64,000 bases of DNA from contig BLJB01000003.1 of the NCBI GenBank assembly GCA_013423325.1, forward strand, positions 248,001 to 312,000, in the 5' to 3' direction. The position numbers and the translations under genes were made by a program. Shown piece after piece: positions 10,059 to 22,690 of this stretch. Positions within the stretch are counted from its first letter, which is position 1; each line of letters opens with the position of its first letter. Under the pieces are notes generated by a model, which was given only the letters and a program-made list of their open reading frames with translations, was not told where the DNA came from and ran no database searches. This stretch comes from Usnea hakonensis (taxonomy: Eukaryota > Ascomycota > Lecanoromycetes > Lecanorales > Parmeliaceae).

Positions 10059-11325
10059 ATGGGCCGTACCACTGGTTCAAAAGACCTTGAGCTACCCAAA
10101 AGGGGTGCTTTAATAGAGCTTCATAATACGAGTCATATCTCTAAAGCCCAGCTAGCAAAGAAGTACAATTGCGATAGAAAAACGGTGCGAAATATACTTA
10201 AACGCGCAGAGAACGCGGAGAAAGAAAATCTCGACCCATTATCTTCGGAGGCCCACCAAAGACGACCAAGCTCAGGAAGGCCTCCTATAATCAATAACAG
10301 GCAACAGCGGAGTCTAATTAGACATACCACAAAGAACCGTTTCTAAAGGCGTAAGTCCTGGGTCGTTATTGCCCGAGAACTAGGCATAATGGCCTCCCCG
10401 ACCGCAATCTACTCCGCTTTCAAACGAGCCGGATATAGCCGATATCCTCTATATCACAAGCCTCTATTGTCGAAAGAAATAAAGAAAGAACGGCTTGATT
10501 TCGTAACTAAGTGGGAACCAAAGCTCCAGGGCAAAGAGCACATGATTGTCCATACTGACGAGATATCGGTCCGGGTTGGAAGAGTCACGGGGCCAAATCT
10601 GGGTCACTCGGAAGGATGACGAGGCCTACCACAAGGACTGCGTCGATGTACGGTACCGAGGGTATACGGAGCTGATGTTTTGGGCCTTATATACCTCCCA
10701 AATAAAGGGTCCTAGCTACATGTTCGGCAAAGAGACAGTAGCCGAAAGAGAGCTGGCCAAAGAGGATCTTGCAAGACGAAATGCTGATATCGATGCCCAA
10801 CAACAAATCGTACGAGAGCACTTCCTTGCTGAACAGGCTAAGAAACCACCAAGTCGTCGTTTGAAGCGTGTTCCGAAAGTACCGGGAGTTCGATACGAAC
10901 GGAACAAAAATGCCAAAGGAGGTATTGACTGGTATCGCTACCAAACATACATCTTATTGCCCCGATTGATACCATTCATTAAAGAAGTAATCAAGGCATA
11001 TGGCGAATGCTTTCTGGTTCAGGACGGGGCTCCTGCTTATAATGCATGGCAACAAAGCGAGCTTCTCGAGATTCAGGGGTTAACGGTCCTTCCCTGGCCT
11101 GGTAACTCTCCGGATCTCAATTAGATTGAGCCCTGTTGGTACCATCTAAAGCGGTATATCTCGAAGCAACCATACCCACCAACAGTTAAGGAGTCAACAA
11201 TTGAGGCCTGGGACCAAGCTTGGTGTAATTTGGAGCAGGAGAGGGTCGGCAAGTGGTGTGGGAAGATGTGTGAGAGAATGAAACGTGTACGCTCCGTACG
11301 AGGAGATAACAACTTTCATGGCTAG
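10059..11325 (+). pseudogene. Tc1/mariner transposase, inactivated
   Basis: Reading through three lesions gives about 420 residues. An N-terminal helix-turn-helix segment (residues ~15-50, KAQLAKKYNCDRKTVRNIL) would bind the inverted repeats. The DDE catalytic triad is visible as HTDEIS (first Asp), VQDGAPAYN (second Asp) and IEPCWYHLKRY (Glu). Lesions: a TAA at 10344-10346, one surplus A near 10577 that shifts the frame, and a TAG at 11122-11124 just before the catalytic Glu block. Both stops can be explained as C-to-T changes in Gln codons, as repeat-induced point mutation or deamination would produce. Family knowledge: IS630-Tc1 transposases cut and paste at TA. Confidence 0.9.
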
Positions 11326-11407
11326 CCATCTTATAGAGCACTATTTGATTAGTTACTGCAATGATTTCTATGTAATATAATCATGGTGTGGTTGCGCAAT
11401 TAAAAAA

Positions 11408-14400
11408 TCACCAAATAGTGGTTTTTGATTTTCCCCGGGGTGGGATTAACTTAAAAAATAGTCTGTTGTATGCCACAAGGGACCACAATTCCTCATCATA
11501 GTGTTTCTGCGTGCCCTCCGATGGTCGAGACCCATGATATGCACCGAGTTTAACAGCATAGTCTCGTGTGGTTACTCCACCTGAATCACGCAGTACATCC
11601 GCCATGTCGATCTGTCCTTGCGCCAGTGCCCAATCCACAGCTGTACATTTGTGCTGGTCAAGTAGTGCCAGGTCAGGATCTCCATCAAGTAATGCATCCA
11701 TCGCGGTCATGTTGTTTCCAATGGCAGCTACGTGTGCTGGTGTGTACCCAAAATTGTCTTGTGCATTAACATTGGCGCCATATTTGATTAACGTTCGAAT
11801 GGAGATGAACACAGATCGTTTGGAGGTGGATTCCCTTCTGAAATCGTGTGCAGCACAGGCCCGATGCAATGCTGTCTTACCGTGGAAATCTTTATTGCGG
11901 ATCATTTCGGCGGTGGATGTATGACCAAGCTGCCACCCTCGCTTGTCTAATCGATGTTCCCAATCGCCAATACAAGAGAAGATAAGTTCAACAGTATCCG
12001 TCCGCTGGCTCCGAATTGCAATTTGGAGGCATGTCTGACGGAATCCATCTTTGCTTTTAAGCTTCGCATCCCAACTGATTAGCAGTGACGCGGTCGCTGC
12101 AGATCCCTTGAGCGCATGGTGTAGAGGTATGGAGCCGGTGCTGTCTAAGAAGTTGACCTTAGCTCCGTGGTGAAGCAGGACTTCCAGAGCCTCATCATTA
12201 TTGTAGAGGGCTGCATATGAAAGTGGTGTCCTTCTCTTGTCATCGAGAACGTCAATAATTGGGGATTTGGTCTTTATAAAGTCTTCAACGAGAGACCCAG
12301 GCTGCCACATGACTAAGAAATGAAGCAAAGATCGACCCTGCTTATCTCGTCCGTATTCTCTTGTCGGCTCGTCGATAAAGAGCCTTATGATTGATCTGCA
12401 CCCGGTTTCTGCTGCAATGTGGACTGTCGAGTAATCAGTATTATAGCCATCCAATCTTGGAACATAATCCGAACCTGGAGTTTTCCCAAGCTTATCCTTG
12501 AGAAGGTAGCTAGCACCCGAGAAAATGAGGTGCTTAGCGACTTGATGGTTCTGGTGAGTACAAGCAATGTGCAGTGCGGTCATTCCGTCACGATCTTGAT
12601 GATTTATCCACGATTTCGGTCTGTCGCGGAAGTCTCTCATCGCATAATCCCAACTATTTTCGACAGCCCAGTGGAGCATTGTTCTTCCGACATGATCGCC
12701 ATCGGGAAGGCCATGGATATCGAATCGTTCTTCGAGAATGTTTGCGACATCTTCCCAGTCTTGTTGAGCGCAAAGATGAAGTAGGTGGTGGAATACACGA
12801 TACTCATCATTTACATCTGAGCCAGGTGGCATTCTATTGAGGACCGTGGGATGCAGTTGATATTTCCTAGATGAGTAGCGGGAAGCTTGAGTTCTGTCTC
12901 GGGAATTTGCACCTTCTCCAACCGACTCCCTTAGGCGTTCACCCTCATTTCTTAGCATATCCAGCAGTCGTGAAACTGATTGCTTTCGTCCGTAGAATGC
13001 GAACCTTGTAAGGTAATTAAATCCATCATCGCCGATGGTGAAAACTTGGTCAACACTGATACCGATGAGCGCAGCTTCAACTTCTTTCCACCCCCACATT
13101 CCCGCCAAATATAATCTATCTACGTAAGAACCCTTCGGAGTCTGATCAAGCCTGACGTTGGGGTTCTTCAGCATCTTCATGAAGATGTACTCGTGCTCTG
13201 GCCGGTGCACGGCTTTGGTGAACGGAGTATTGCCATCATCGTCCTTTGCATTTAGATCAATGTCCTTGTGATCAAGCAAAATGTCTGAAATGGCTGTATA
13301 TCTACCACCGTGGCGCAAGCAGACGTGCAGAGGGGTTTCAGATGAGGTCTAAGTGAAATTTAGCACAGTCCGAGCCAAGGAGATGATATATTGGACCAAC
13401 CCCTGCTACGTTCACATCAGTGCGTCCGTCGTTGAGTACCAAGAGAGGAACCTCTATGGATGCTGGACCTCCCGAACCACTTGAAAGCCACTCCAAAGCC
13501 ACATGGATTGGTCGATGCTTCCCAGGAAGGCCTACGTTCGGGTCCAGTCGAGGATTGCTAAGAAGAGCTCTAATGATGGACGAACTCCCACGAGCACAAG
13601 CCCAGTGTAGGGGACTCATGCCGTAAATATCCAACTCATTGACATTCGCACCACTAGCCATGAGAGCAAATACGGTCTTCTCGAAATCGCCCATTTGAAC
13701 ACAGTGATGAAGGGGTGGGAGCTCGAGCGGCAAGAGGCCAGACGCACCCGGTAAAGCTCTGCGTGAATCAACAGTCCATGGTCCAGCCGCCAAGCGAAAA
13801 TAATTTCCTTGAAATGATTGGAAAAAGCTTTGGAGTCCCCTGACAACATGGGATTCACTCGAAATGACACCAAATTGACACCAATAACGACTTGCATAAG
13901 ACAATAATGGAAACTTACTCGCCCGTTCGATTAAAGGATCCTGCACGCCCCGCAAGGCGTCATGATATAATTCCTTTTCTGACATCAACGAGCCTGTCAC
14001 ATGGTGCATATCGAAGTCCTTGAATTGAAGCATCGTAATGCAAGCTGAAACAATTTCTACGTCAATATCCCTGGGCGTGATGCGATATCTTCGCAAAATC
14101 TCTTCGTCAACCTCTCGAGCGGAAACACTCACGCTCTCCAAGAACTCCTTCACTGTCTGGTGCGAAAATACGACGAACCCGTTTCCATCAATCTTCAGTA
14201 AATACCCGCAGGCCTCTTGGAATGAATTTTCGAAGTTATAGCCGAGATCTTCTTGGAGATCGCTCCAAGATTGTTGATCAGGGTTTACCGAAACCGCGTA
14301 GTGGATTTCCTTGAGAGTCAACGGGGCCCTGGAAATCGAGCCGAGAACCCAGATGAAGGCTCTCCTTGCTTTTCGCTGAAAGTCAGGCGGTACGTGTCGT

Positions 14401-16503
14401 AACAGACCTGCATAGTACGCTTCTAGGCTTGCGGGGAGCTTTTGGAGGTCATTGAGTCGAGTCTTGATGACACGTGGTGTCCAATCTGTCACCCCTCGAG
14501 TGAAATTTGCGAAAGCCAATGACGCGTGAAGGAAGGTGCCGTTTGCCATCATGGCGATTTCGTCTTCAATAGCAACCTTGAACTTCGGTTCTATCGGAAC
14601 CTCATGGCTGAGCTCAGAAATGCTCTGGCGGATGTATGTGCGTACGTCGTCTTGAGATTCGCTAGCTCCAAGCTCTAGGACAGCTTGGTTTGGAAATTGG
14701 GACTTTGGATTCTGGCGGTTTGTGAGAAATATCTTTAATCGCCCAACCGTATCACTTTCTAAGATCCGATTCAAATGGTGATTAACGTCTTTTCGAGACG
14801 TGGGCTCTAATTCATCGATGGCATCTATGATTAACCAAAACTGAGTCGCACGGCTTCTCTGAATGATGGCAAGGAGAGCATTCCATAGATTTGAAAGTTC
14901 CTCTGATTCTGTTGAGTTATCGTGTATTTTGTGTAGGTGGGTCTCCATGGCATCTTCGCCGATGTATCGAAGTAGTTGCTTATCTTCTGTCAATATCTGG
15001 ACTAAAGTGGAGCGTAAAAGGTTCAATGAAGTCCGTCTTTTCAGATCTTTGTCGTCACAGAAGAAGTACACGATGAATTGGGGTTGTTGATTGCTCATTT
15101 TGAGAGTCTGACGTAAGTAAGTGACGATATATCTGCTCATGACAGTTTTGCCAACACCTGGCGAACCATATATGTAAAACACACGGCAAAATTCGGAGAA
15201 GCCGAGAATGCTCGAAGGAGAGAGCCATCGCCGAAAATCAGGGTCTTGGGTGATCCAGCTGCATGTCCCCTCTAGTGGACGTGGAATTTGATTGAGAATA
15301 TTGCGATGATCGAACTGCAACAGGGAACTCAGAAAATCGACTCGCGCCTTGGATAGCCCTAAAATCAACAGGCGCCGTCAGACTTGCAAGTGGCTTCGCT
15401 CCTGTGTCCCTAGCCTGCTTAGATGACATACACGAATCGTCTTCGCCTTTCGCAGCGTCGATCCTACAGGGGTCAGTAAAAGCCTTCTAGAGGGAAGCAG
15501 GGAGGATTTTACAGTTCAGATAAGCAATCAAAGACCAAAGCGTATTCTTCAGAGTCGACTGACAGGTATTTGCACATCGTGCAATGATCCGCCTCAATTG
15601 GCAGCGGCGTCTCATTTTGCTGATTCAAGATAGCTGAATCTTTATCGACGAGGAGGTCCATCAGTCCTGGAATGAATTTGCGTTCGTAGATACTGAAGAT
15701 CGACAAGCCAGCCCCTCTTTCGACAAAATCAGAGCTTATGGTCATGAGCAGTTCTGATTTGGGCTTCAGGTCCTCCAGCAGGTCTGTTCTAATACTTCCC
15801 AACAATGGGATATTGGCTAGTCGACCCAGCATCTTTGACCAATTTGCAGCGTCAGAGCCCCGGTGCGGTGTGCCCATAAAGATAACGCTCTTGATTGCGG
15901 CAACAAGTGAATCATATCGCGAAGAGTGTGCATGTGCCATCACGAGAGCCCGTTTGAAGACGATGCCACCAAGAGAATGGCAGACGAAGATGACTGGTCG
16001 CTGCCTGTCATTAGCATTATGAGCTTCTCTCGTTTACCGGCACATATCATACAATCGTGTCTTTATATGGCCTCCTCTTCTGGAGCAATCTCTCAAGCAA
16101 CGTCCTTGCAAAATCGTCAATCCTCGAAGCAGTGCCTCCGAAAGCGATGCTCGAGTTGTAACCGAAGGTAAAGATTCGTGCCTCAGGCACGGCCTTTGGA
16201 AGGAAATCCCGGAGCCATAAGTTCCTGCCCTCAGTCCATGTCTTATACGGGTGCCCTCCTAGCCCATGAACGGCGACGATGCTGCTCACCACATTAGTGA
16301 GTGTCCTTGAAGACTGACAGTGATACTGACTCCATGACTGTAGGCACCCTGGTGGCCTCCCCTGAGGGTGTGTTTGGCCATAGCTCGAACAAGCCAAACT
16401 TTTCTTCTATATCCCCTGCAGGCTCGGAGGCTTCCGGAGTGCGAGCGCGAGCGATCTTCGCTTTCTTCTCCTGCTTCTCATGTGAACAGCCAAAGAGAGA
16501 CAC
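11408..16503 (-). CDS. NLR: alpha/beta-hydrolase (DUF676-like) - NACHT - ankyrin, C-terminus replaced by transposon sequence
   Basis: Exons from the 3' end: 11408..13348, 13410..15358, 15432..15463, 15513..16000, 16053..16281 and a first exon from 16331 to at least 16500; the five introns are 49-73 nt and all phases close. The extreme 5' end is not resolved because the frame upstream of 16331 has no ATG before a stop at about 16520. The hydrolase-like part has IVAVHGLGG, the nucleophile-type CHSLGG and GTPHRGSD. NACHT follows, with P-loop GSPGVGKT and Walker B LIIDAIDEL. The last 650 residues are ankyrin repeats (TPLH, TALH, TPAHVAA cores). Family knowledge: these are STAND ATPases that oligomerise on ligand binding and trigger defence or cell death. 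The ankyrin array ends at the transposon; the final 18 or so residues and the stop come from the element. Confidence 0.85.
11439..11468 (+). repeat. right terminal inverted repeat
   Basis: Exact reverse complement of 9961-9990, followed by the TA duplication at 11469-11470. Read on the minus strand it is now translated as the last residues of the truncated NLR. Confidence 0.95.
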
Positions 16504-18256
16504 TGTGATGCTGCAACACTAGAGTTGAGATGCTGACAGAAGGAAGTCATCAGCCTAATGGGACTGGCCACCTTGTCAACGATACTTCGCTCATCCTCGT
16601 TACAAATCTCAGCCTTGTGCTGCTTCAAGAGGCTAGGTTCAGGCGACAACATCGCAGGAGGGGCCGGAGGTCTGACGTACCTAATCGCAAAATGCCCCCA
16701 CGACGATTCTCAGCCCTATCTCCAAGACAGCCCTAACCCTAAGTGCATGGAGCATGCTCATGTTCTCTTGACCAGTACGCAAAAAGGGAGAAACGCCATG
16801 TCCTCATGTTTGATGATAATGACAGTGGTCTGGCTACGTTCAGTGGCTACGTTCAGTGGCTACGTTCAGGTAGCAACAGCTAGGCGCGACTCGATCGGCT
16901 GGATGTTTGAGACTGGCTTACCTGACTTGGCATCTGTCTACAAGGCGATATATAGAAAAGTTGGTCGTGTGGACTCCAAAGCCCACGAGTACGGATAGCT
17001 GATTAAATTGCTCTCTGCTATTAGCGGCCCCTCTAAGCCTATGGTTTGCTGAAGCTGTCTCTCTCTCTCTCTCTCTCTTTTTCTCAAAAGATATACCATA
17101 GCTATGAACATGGTCAGTGTTCGCCGCAAATTTGTAACGAATTCTTGGTTGTTGACCGCTGGACTGAGCCCGCTTCGTGCATCTGTCTCTTATTAAAGAA
17201 GGGTGAGAGCTTTGGCGACATGTTATTAGATAACTTAGCATATATACAGGCAGCTGAGACATACCTTTTCCATCTTCTAGGCCGGCGAGGAACCGAAGGC
17301 ATGTAAGGTCCACGCTCAAAGGTTTGATATAGACTTCTATCTCAGTTATTACAGTATGCTAGTGGATAGTGGCTAGCTCACACCGTCTGAAAACAAGAGA
17401 AAATACTGTTGTATAGGATTCTGGCCGACTTCTTTGCCAAAATCGTACTCGACACTGTCTTGAAGCCTACGTTCATTGTATAGACGAAATCCTGGAGAGG
17501 CGATAATGTTAGTCTGGCTTACTTTGCAGACGTGGGTCACTACATGGTACAGCATATTCTGAATCATTGTGGTATAGTGTACACTTGTATCACTGATCAG
17601 CCTTTTGGCCGGTATGACCTGTCCTCGTTCTGCAATCACATTCCATGCAGTGGAATCTTTAGACGCCGGAAAGCCGACAACGTTCTGCAGATTATTCTGC
17701 CGCGGAGTTTTTTGAGAGCCCTCGATTCATCATTTATCGAGGCTAGTCGCTTCACATGATGTGGCGATGTCCAGATCATGGAGCTCAGAACATTAACATT
17801 TGCAGGACCCGTGTCTAATGGAAAGCTCTGTTTATGATAGACAGGATAGTTCACCGTTGTTGGTGGCTGTAAGGCCGACAGATTTGAAGATAATATGGGG
17901 TAATATACTCACTTGTCCTGAAGTGGGGGGTCGCGGGAAATGGAGGAGTCGGTAAACTTTCCAAAATTGTCTTAGCCGCATGATTTTGTGCAGCGGTGAG
18001 GTATCTAGCAAAGCGAAGGATTTTGGCGCACATTTCGCAGGCCATGTAATTGGTTGGTCGAAAGCCACTAATGAATCCCCAAATCTTGGACAATTGACTA
18101 ATAAACGAGATCGAAACGACGGTATGAATTGTATAAAGAGATCGCGGAGCCGCCTTTCTCCCTCTCACGCCAAACTTCTTTTACACTTCGGGACTCCAGT
18201 ACCTTCACCAGTCCAACTTATTCGTCTCTGTGGTCCTCCCAGTCTATTTAAGCAAT
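16504..18256 (+). other. intergenic, no convincing gene
   Basis: About 1.75 kb without a recognisable gene. It contains a 13-bp unit repeated three times (16831-16869), a TC microsatellite at about 17058-17082, and two telomere-like units (CCCTAACCCTAA) at 16731-16742. Minus-strand frames between 17640 and 18170 could be joined across a GTGAGT donor but resemble nothing I know, so I do not call them. Confidence 0.4.
16831..16869 (+). repeat. 13-bp tandem repeat, three perfect copies
   Basis: The unit TGGCTACGTTCAG is repeated exactly three times head to tail. It lies outside any recognised gene. Confidence 0.9.
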
Positions 18257-20452
18257 ATGGCCGAGTTCGAACAACGTTCTACGTCCTTTGAAAAGACTAA
18301 AGATCGTGCAAATGTGGAGTTGCACGTTTTGAGCGAAGAAGATGTAATTGAGAGCAAATATATGGGGACGGACTCGGACCGTCACGACATGACAGTGCTC
18401 GGAAGAAAGCAGGTCTTGCGAGTATGTTAGACTATTGCCGCAAAATCCGTGGCCTTCGAAACTGAAACATCATTACTGGATGTCATTATAGAATCTGCGC
18501 TGATAGTTTCATCCTCAGCGTAATTTCCAATTTCTGTCCACTGTGGGATTTGCCGCCGTCCTGATCTCTACTTGGGAAATACTCTTCGCGTATGTGATTA
18601 CCCATTGGGTGGTCGCCGGATGACAATTCGCTGAGACGGTCGAATCCCATAGCAATCTCCTGTTTAGCTTGACGGATGGTGGCACTGCAGGTCTGTTTTG
18701 GGGTTACACGATTGTAGTCATTGCGAGCATCTTCATCTACCTTAGCATAGGTGAAATGGCCTCGATGTAAGAGTGTGATTCTATTCGGTCCAAGAAAGTA
18801 CATTAACGTTCCTGATTCTTAGGTCTCCAACCGCTGGAGGCCAGTATCACTGGGTGTCGGAATTCTCCCCACCCTGGTGTCAGAAGTATCTCAGCTACAT
18901 TTCAGGTATGGGTTCCATCTGCTACGCGTATGCAAATGCTCGGTCAGCTGCTGAACAGAGCAACAGGCTGGATCCTTGCAATTGGCTGGCAAGGATCCGT
19001 GGTGGGACTTTCATTCGTTGCCGGAACCCTCGTTGGTCTTTCCTCTCCCGTAACATACACAACAGTCATAGGAGATTCAGCTGCGCAGATGCTCTCTGAA
19101 TCATCGCTTTTCATCGACTCTGTGCTATATCGAATGAACACTGACCCTTCGACACATAGATTCAAGGTCTCATCACTTTGAACGACAGCAATTACAAACC
19201 GCAGCAATGGCATGGCACACTGCTCGTCATTGCAGTAGTAGTCTTTGCTATCGTCTTCAATACATCTATGGCTAAGCAACTGCCAATGGTGGAAATTGTC
19301 ATTCTTTTTATTCACATTCTCGGCCTCTTTGCAATCATTATCCCCCTATTGGTCATGGCGCCTTCTCGCAATAGTGGCCAAGTAGCCCTGCTAGACTTTT
19401 ACAATGGTGGGGGTTGGCCCACTCTCGGTCTTGCAACGATGATAGGCTTACTCACTCCCCTGGGCTCCATGCTTGGCTTTGACTGCGCCGTACATATGTG
19501 TAGGGTTGCACATCCTGAGTTGCATAGGAAAATAGGACAGCTAATTGGCTATAGCTGAAGAGATTAGAGACGCTTCCGATACACTCCCAAGATCCATCTT
19601 CTGGGGTGTGGTCCTCAATATCATCCTTGGATACATTGCAGTGTTCACGCTCTGCTTCATAATCACTGATCCCTCCGCCATACTTTCTACTACCACCGGC
19701 TACCCTTTTATTCAGCTATGTTACAACACTACCAATAGCTATGTTGGTACCGACATCATGGTCGCTATTGTAGTCCTTGCACTCATCTGCGCTGTGATCG
19801 CAGAAATTGCGACCGCATCTCGCCAGATATGGTCCTTTGCCCGCGATGGCGGACTCCCATTTTCATCTTTTCTATCAAAGGTGCGTTATGCCATCGGTCA
19901 CTCTCCGTCTCCGACGATTCTTTCTCACATCATTGCCGTCATACTATGTGTTGTTCATTAGTGTCACAAACCCTTGTAGCTAGCATTGGATTTTCAATCC
20001 TCGCTAATTGTCCATAGGTCTCTCCAAGCTTTCCCATCCCCCTCAACGCAGTCATAGTCTCCTTCCTCTTCGGTGTCGTGATCAGTCTGATCAATCTCGG
20101 TTCATCCGTTGCTCTCAACGCCATTGTCTCCCTCACCCTCTCGGCCCTCCTAGGCTCCTATGTTCTATCCATCGGCTGCATTCTCTCGAAGCGCCTACGC
20201 CGCGAACCGCTACCGCCGGCGCGCTGGTCCTTAGGTCGTGCAGGGATGGCGATCAATATCATCGCTCTGATTTTCCTGTTACCTTGCTTTGCCTTTTGCT
20301 TCTTCCCGACCGCTACGCCGGTGGACGCGAAGACCATGAATTGGAATGTTGCTATGTTTGGTGGTATCTTTTTGTGGGCTACGGCATACTATGTGGTGAA
20401 GGGGAGGAAGACGTATATTCCGCCAGTGAGAATTGTGAAACGGGACCTTTAG
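18257..20452 (+). CDS. amino-acid/GABA/choline permease (APC superfamily)
   Basis: Eight exons, join(18257..18421,18519..18589,18653..18766,18823..18905,18967..19031,19160..19499,19555..19880,20018..20452), give 532 residues, normal for the fungal GABA/choline permease family. All seven introns splice in phase; the fifth has a GTTGGT donor. A polar cytosolic N-terminus of about 58 residues precedes the first membrane helix (NFQFLSTVGF), and about twelve hydrophobic segments follow. Family landmarks include SPTAGGQYHWVSE at the end of helix 2, the WQGSVVGLSF segment, HMSEEIRDAS after helix 6-7, and SFARDGGLPFS in the loop after helix 8. The protein should import amino acids or related amines across the plasma membrane. 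An earlier stop-containing reading disappears once introns are removed, so the gene looks intact. Confidence 0.92.
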
Positions 20453-20530
20453 ATCGGGAAATAGGGGGTTTGCCTTGAAGATTCTGCAATCGTATGCCAG
20501 ACTGAAAGCAGTAGCAGATGATCTTGTCAA

Positions 20531-20633
20531 TATCAGCACCGTTTCAATCGTTACTAGTCACCAGTCTTGAAGCTAGTAGTGTGGTGCTTGGTTCCTTCCG
20601 CGGAAGACGCCAAGCTCCAATACAACATATAAA
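20531..20633 (+). repeat. 103-bp dispersed repeat, copy 1
   Basis: Aligns without gaps to 30777-30879 at about 90% identity, with most differences being transitions. It contains the palindrome CTTCCGCGGAAG and an imperfect inverted pair (AGCACC on the left, GGTGCT on the right), so a single strand can fold. It lies just 3' of the permease gene. It could be a MITE-like element or the remnant of a larger one. Confidence 0.85.
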
Positions 20634-21344
20634 CCGCACTTAAGCCCCAAATCTTACTGTATTATACAGTCGAGTAGATTGTTGATACGTCAGCCACCTA
20701 GATTTCAAATGTCACTAATGTTGATAAAGGTAATTGATAACTAGCGTGGAAGGAAGAATAGCTTGCTATAATATGGTGTACTATGTTGATCACTATAACA
20801 GTATCAGCTGTTGGTGCTTGATTCGCCACATCAGAACTATGCGAATGGCTTGCAAATGGTCAAATGCACACGGAGGGTAGCTGTATAGAATAGCGGTGCT
20901 GCGAGCTAGGATCTTGCAATACGAATACGAATCACAATGGTCCCCTAGTAGGCGCAGCTCTTGATAGGCGAAAATCCCCAGTACACTCTCGTGACGATGC
21001 AATCCGATAGAAGGCCTCGACAGTGGCTTGATGTCTACTTCTGAGCCTCGAATCCAAGAGAAAGGTATAACCTTTACCTCTATCAGTGATTCCTTGTAGC
21101 GCTTACGCACGAACAAGAATGGCCTTGTCGGCCTCTGATCTTCATCGCGCATGGTTTTAGCGGACTGGTGATCTTAAATGTCCGTTCTACATCGGAAGCG
21201 AATAGCTCATGACTGCGCGTGGTCAAGGTAGGTATGAATAATAAGAAGGTGTGCAAACAATCGTCACTTCAAAGCTATCATTCCAGTCACTATTGAAGTC
21301 TATTGCCATGGCGATAACAGATCATGTCTGACAATTTTTGTTGA
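20634..21344 (+). other. intergenic
   Basis: No gene recognised; AT-rich sequence between the dispersed repeat and the decayed NB-ARC gene. Confidence 0.4.
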
Positions 21345-22690
21345 GTGTACGACGGCTATCCAGTCCAATTTCACTTCACTAATTTACCGATCTCTAGTCA
21401 CTTTGTCCATCGAGATAGGGAGATAGGAGAAATAGAACAAAACACACGACAAATAATCTACGGGACAGAGGCAAATAACATTCTGAACGGTCTGAGTGGG
21501 ATTGGGAAATCGCAATTGGTCACCACCTATGTCTGGAGATATTAGGAGATCTATAGTGCGATACTAGCCCCTACTTTGATCATCCAATCTTTCCCAGCGT
21601 CGCACTATCCGGCTATTTGTGGAGGTGATCGCGGAGCAGTAGCGATCGTCCATCCCTCTTACGCTATTACCGTTACTCTACCTTCTCCCCAGCAGCGTCA
21701 GGACCAAGGAGGTTTAGCCTCTGATGGAGTGGAGTAGAAGATCGTAAGGATCGTTGATAAGAAATGGGCGAGAAGGGGCTATACAATTTGCGCCAGAAGA
21801 AATATAGCTGCTCGAACACCAACTAGGAAACGTACAGGAATTTTTACGGGCCTTTGAGGCGAAACGCCAGGTGCAGCGGAGACAGATAGGGAATACCGAC
21901 ATATATCGATTCTTCACTCGGCTGTCGGAAAGATGGGGTATCACATCTCCGCGATATAAGCGAACAGGGTCAGAGGATGACCACTAAGTTTGCACCCGCA
22001 TACAGCGAGGTACATTAACGGCAAGATGCGGTGGTGGAAACAAGCAAGAGAATCCTGCGGGAGGAGTATCCTAACACCCTCGACTAGATAAACATATCCA
22101 CCTTTGGAGCTTGTCTGCTACGTCTTCATCGAGAGAATAATACTCAGGTGATACGTTAGCACTAGCCAAGGTGTCCGCTATCAGCTGGTACGTTCAGTGG
22201 CGTTCAACCGTCAGCGTTGGCGAAGATGACAGCAGCGAGCTTGACGTCAATCACGATAATGATCAGAAGATTAAAGATGACAGTAAAATGGAGTTTGAAG
22301 ATGATGTGTGCACGTTGAGGAATTACTCTCTGATTCGAACGAGAGACGCAGCGGGAGGATTATTTGAAATGCATCATCAACTCGTACAAATATCGACAAG
22401 AGGATGACCAGATTTACACGGAGATTCGGGGAGAGGTGGAAGAAGAGGTATATTTTCAGCGTGTGGGAAGCTTTTCCAATGAGCCAGTACGAGAACTGGA
22501 CAACCTGTAAAGCGTAGGGTCGGCGAATCGGCCGGAAACTAGCGAGTATTCAGTATACTGGACGGCAGTACTCACCAACGCCGGGTGGTATGCCAGAGCC
22601 AAAGGAGACTACTTGACGTCGGAGGAGATGAGTCGACGAGGGCTGGAAGCGTATAAGAGGTATTATGAGCAGAGCATCCCTCCACATTAG
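21345..22690 (+). pseudogene. decayed NB-ARC/TPR NLR
   Basis: Fragments in several frames line up in the order of an NB-ARC NLR. Near 21350-21540 there is a linker of the SHFVHRDREI type followed by a P-loop GLSGIGKSQL; around 22170-22410 there is the winged-helix end of the engine (LRNYSLI, then FEMHHQLVQISTR); at 22540-22690 there is the start of a TPR region (AGWYARAKGDY with SEEMSRRGLEA). Multiple stops and frame changes separate the pieces, and the part between P-loop and winged helix is largely unrecognisable. The layout matches the intact NB-ARC/TPR gene at 40992-44661. No hydrolase-like N-terminus is visible. Confidence 0.7.

Larger units (their letters stand above)
9961..11468 (+). 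mobile_element. Tc1/mariner-type DNA transposon, 1,508 bp
   Basis: The element has perfect 30-bp terminal inverted repeats at 9961-9990 and 11439-11468, each flanked by TA (9959-9960 and 11469-11470), the target-site duplication characteristic of the Tc1/mariner superfamily. It carries one transposase gene on the + strand that is now broken. It sits inside the last coding exon of an NLR gene transcribed from the opposite strand. The perfect repeats suggest a fairly recent insertion; the transposase lesions mean this copy cannot move unless a related transposase acts on it. Confidence 0.95.

Noticed and set aside
16731..16742. Two telomere-type CCCTAA units
   Set aside because: Only two units within ordinary sequence; too short to claim an interstitial telomere or a chromosome end.
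17636..18168. Possible two-exon minus-strand gene joined at a GTGAGT donor
   Set aside because: The join is possible, but the product resembles nothing, and several other frames are equally open.
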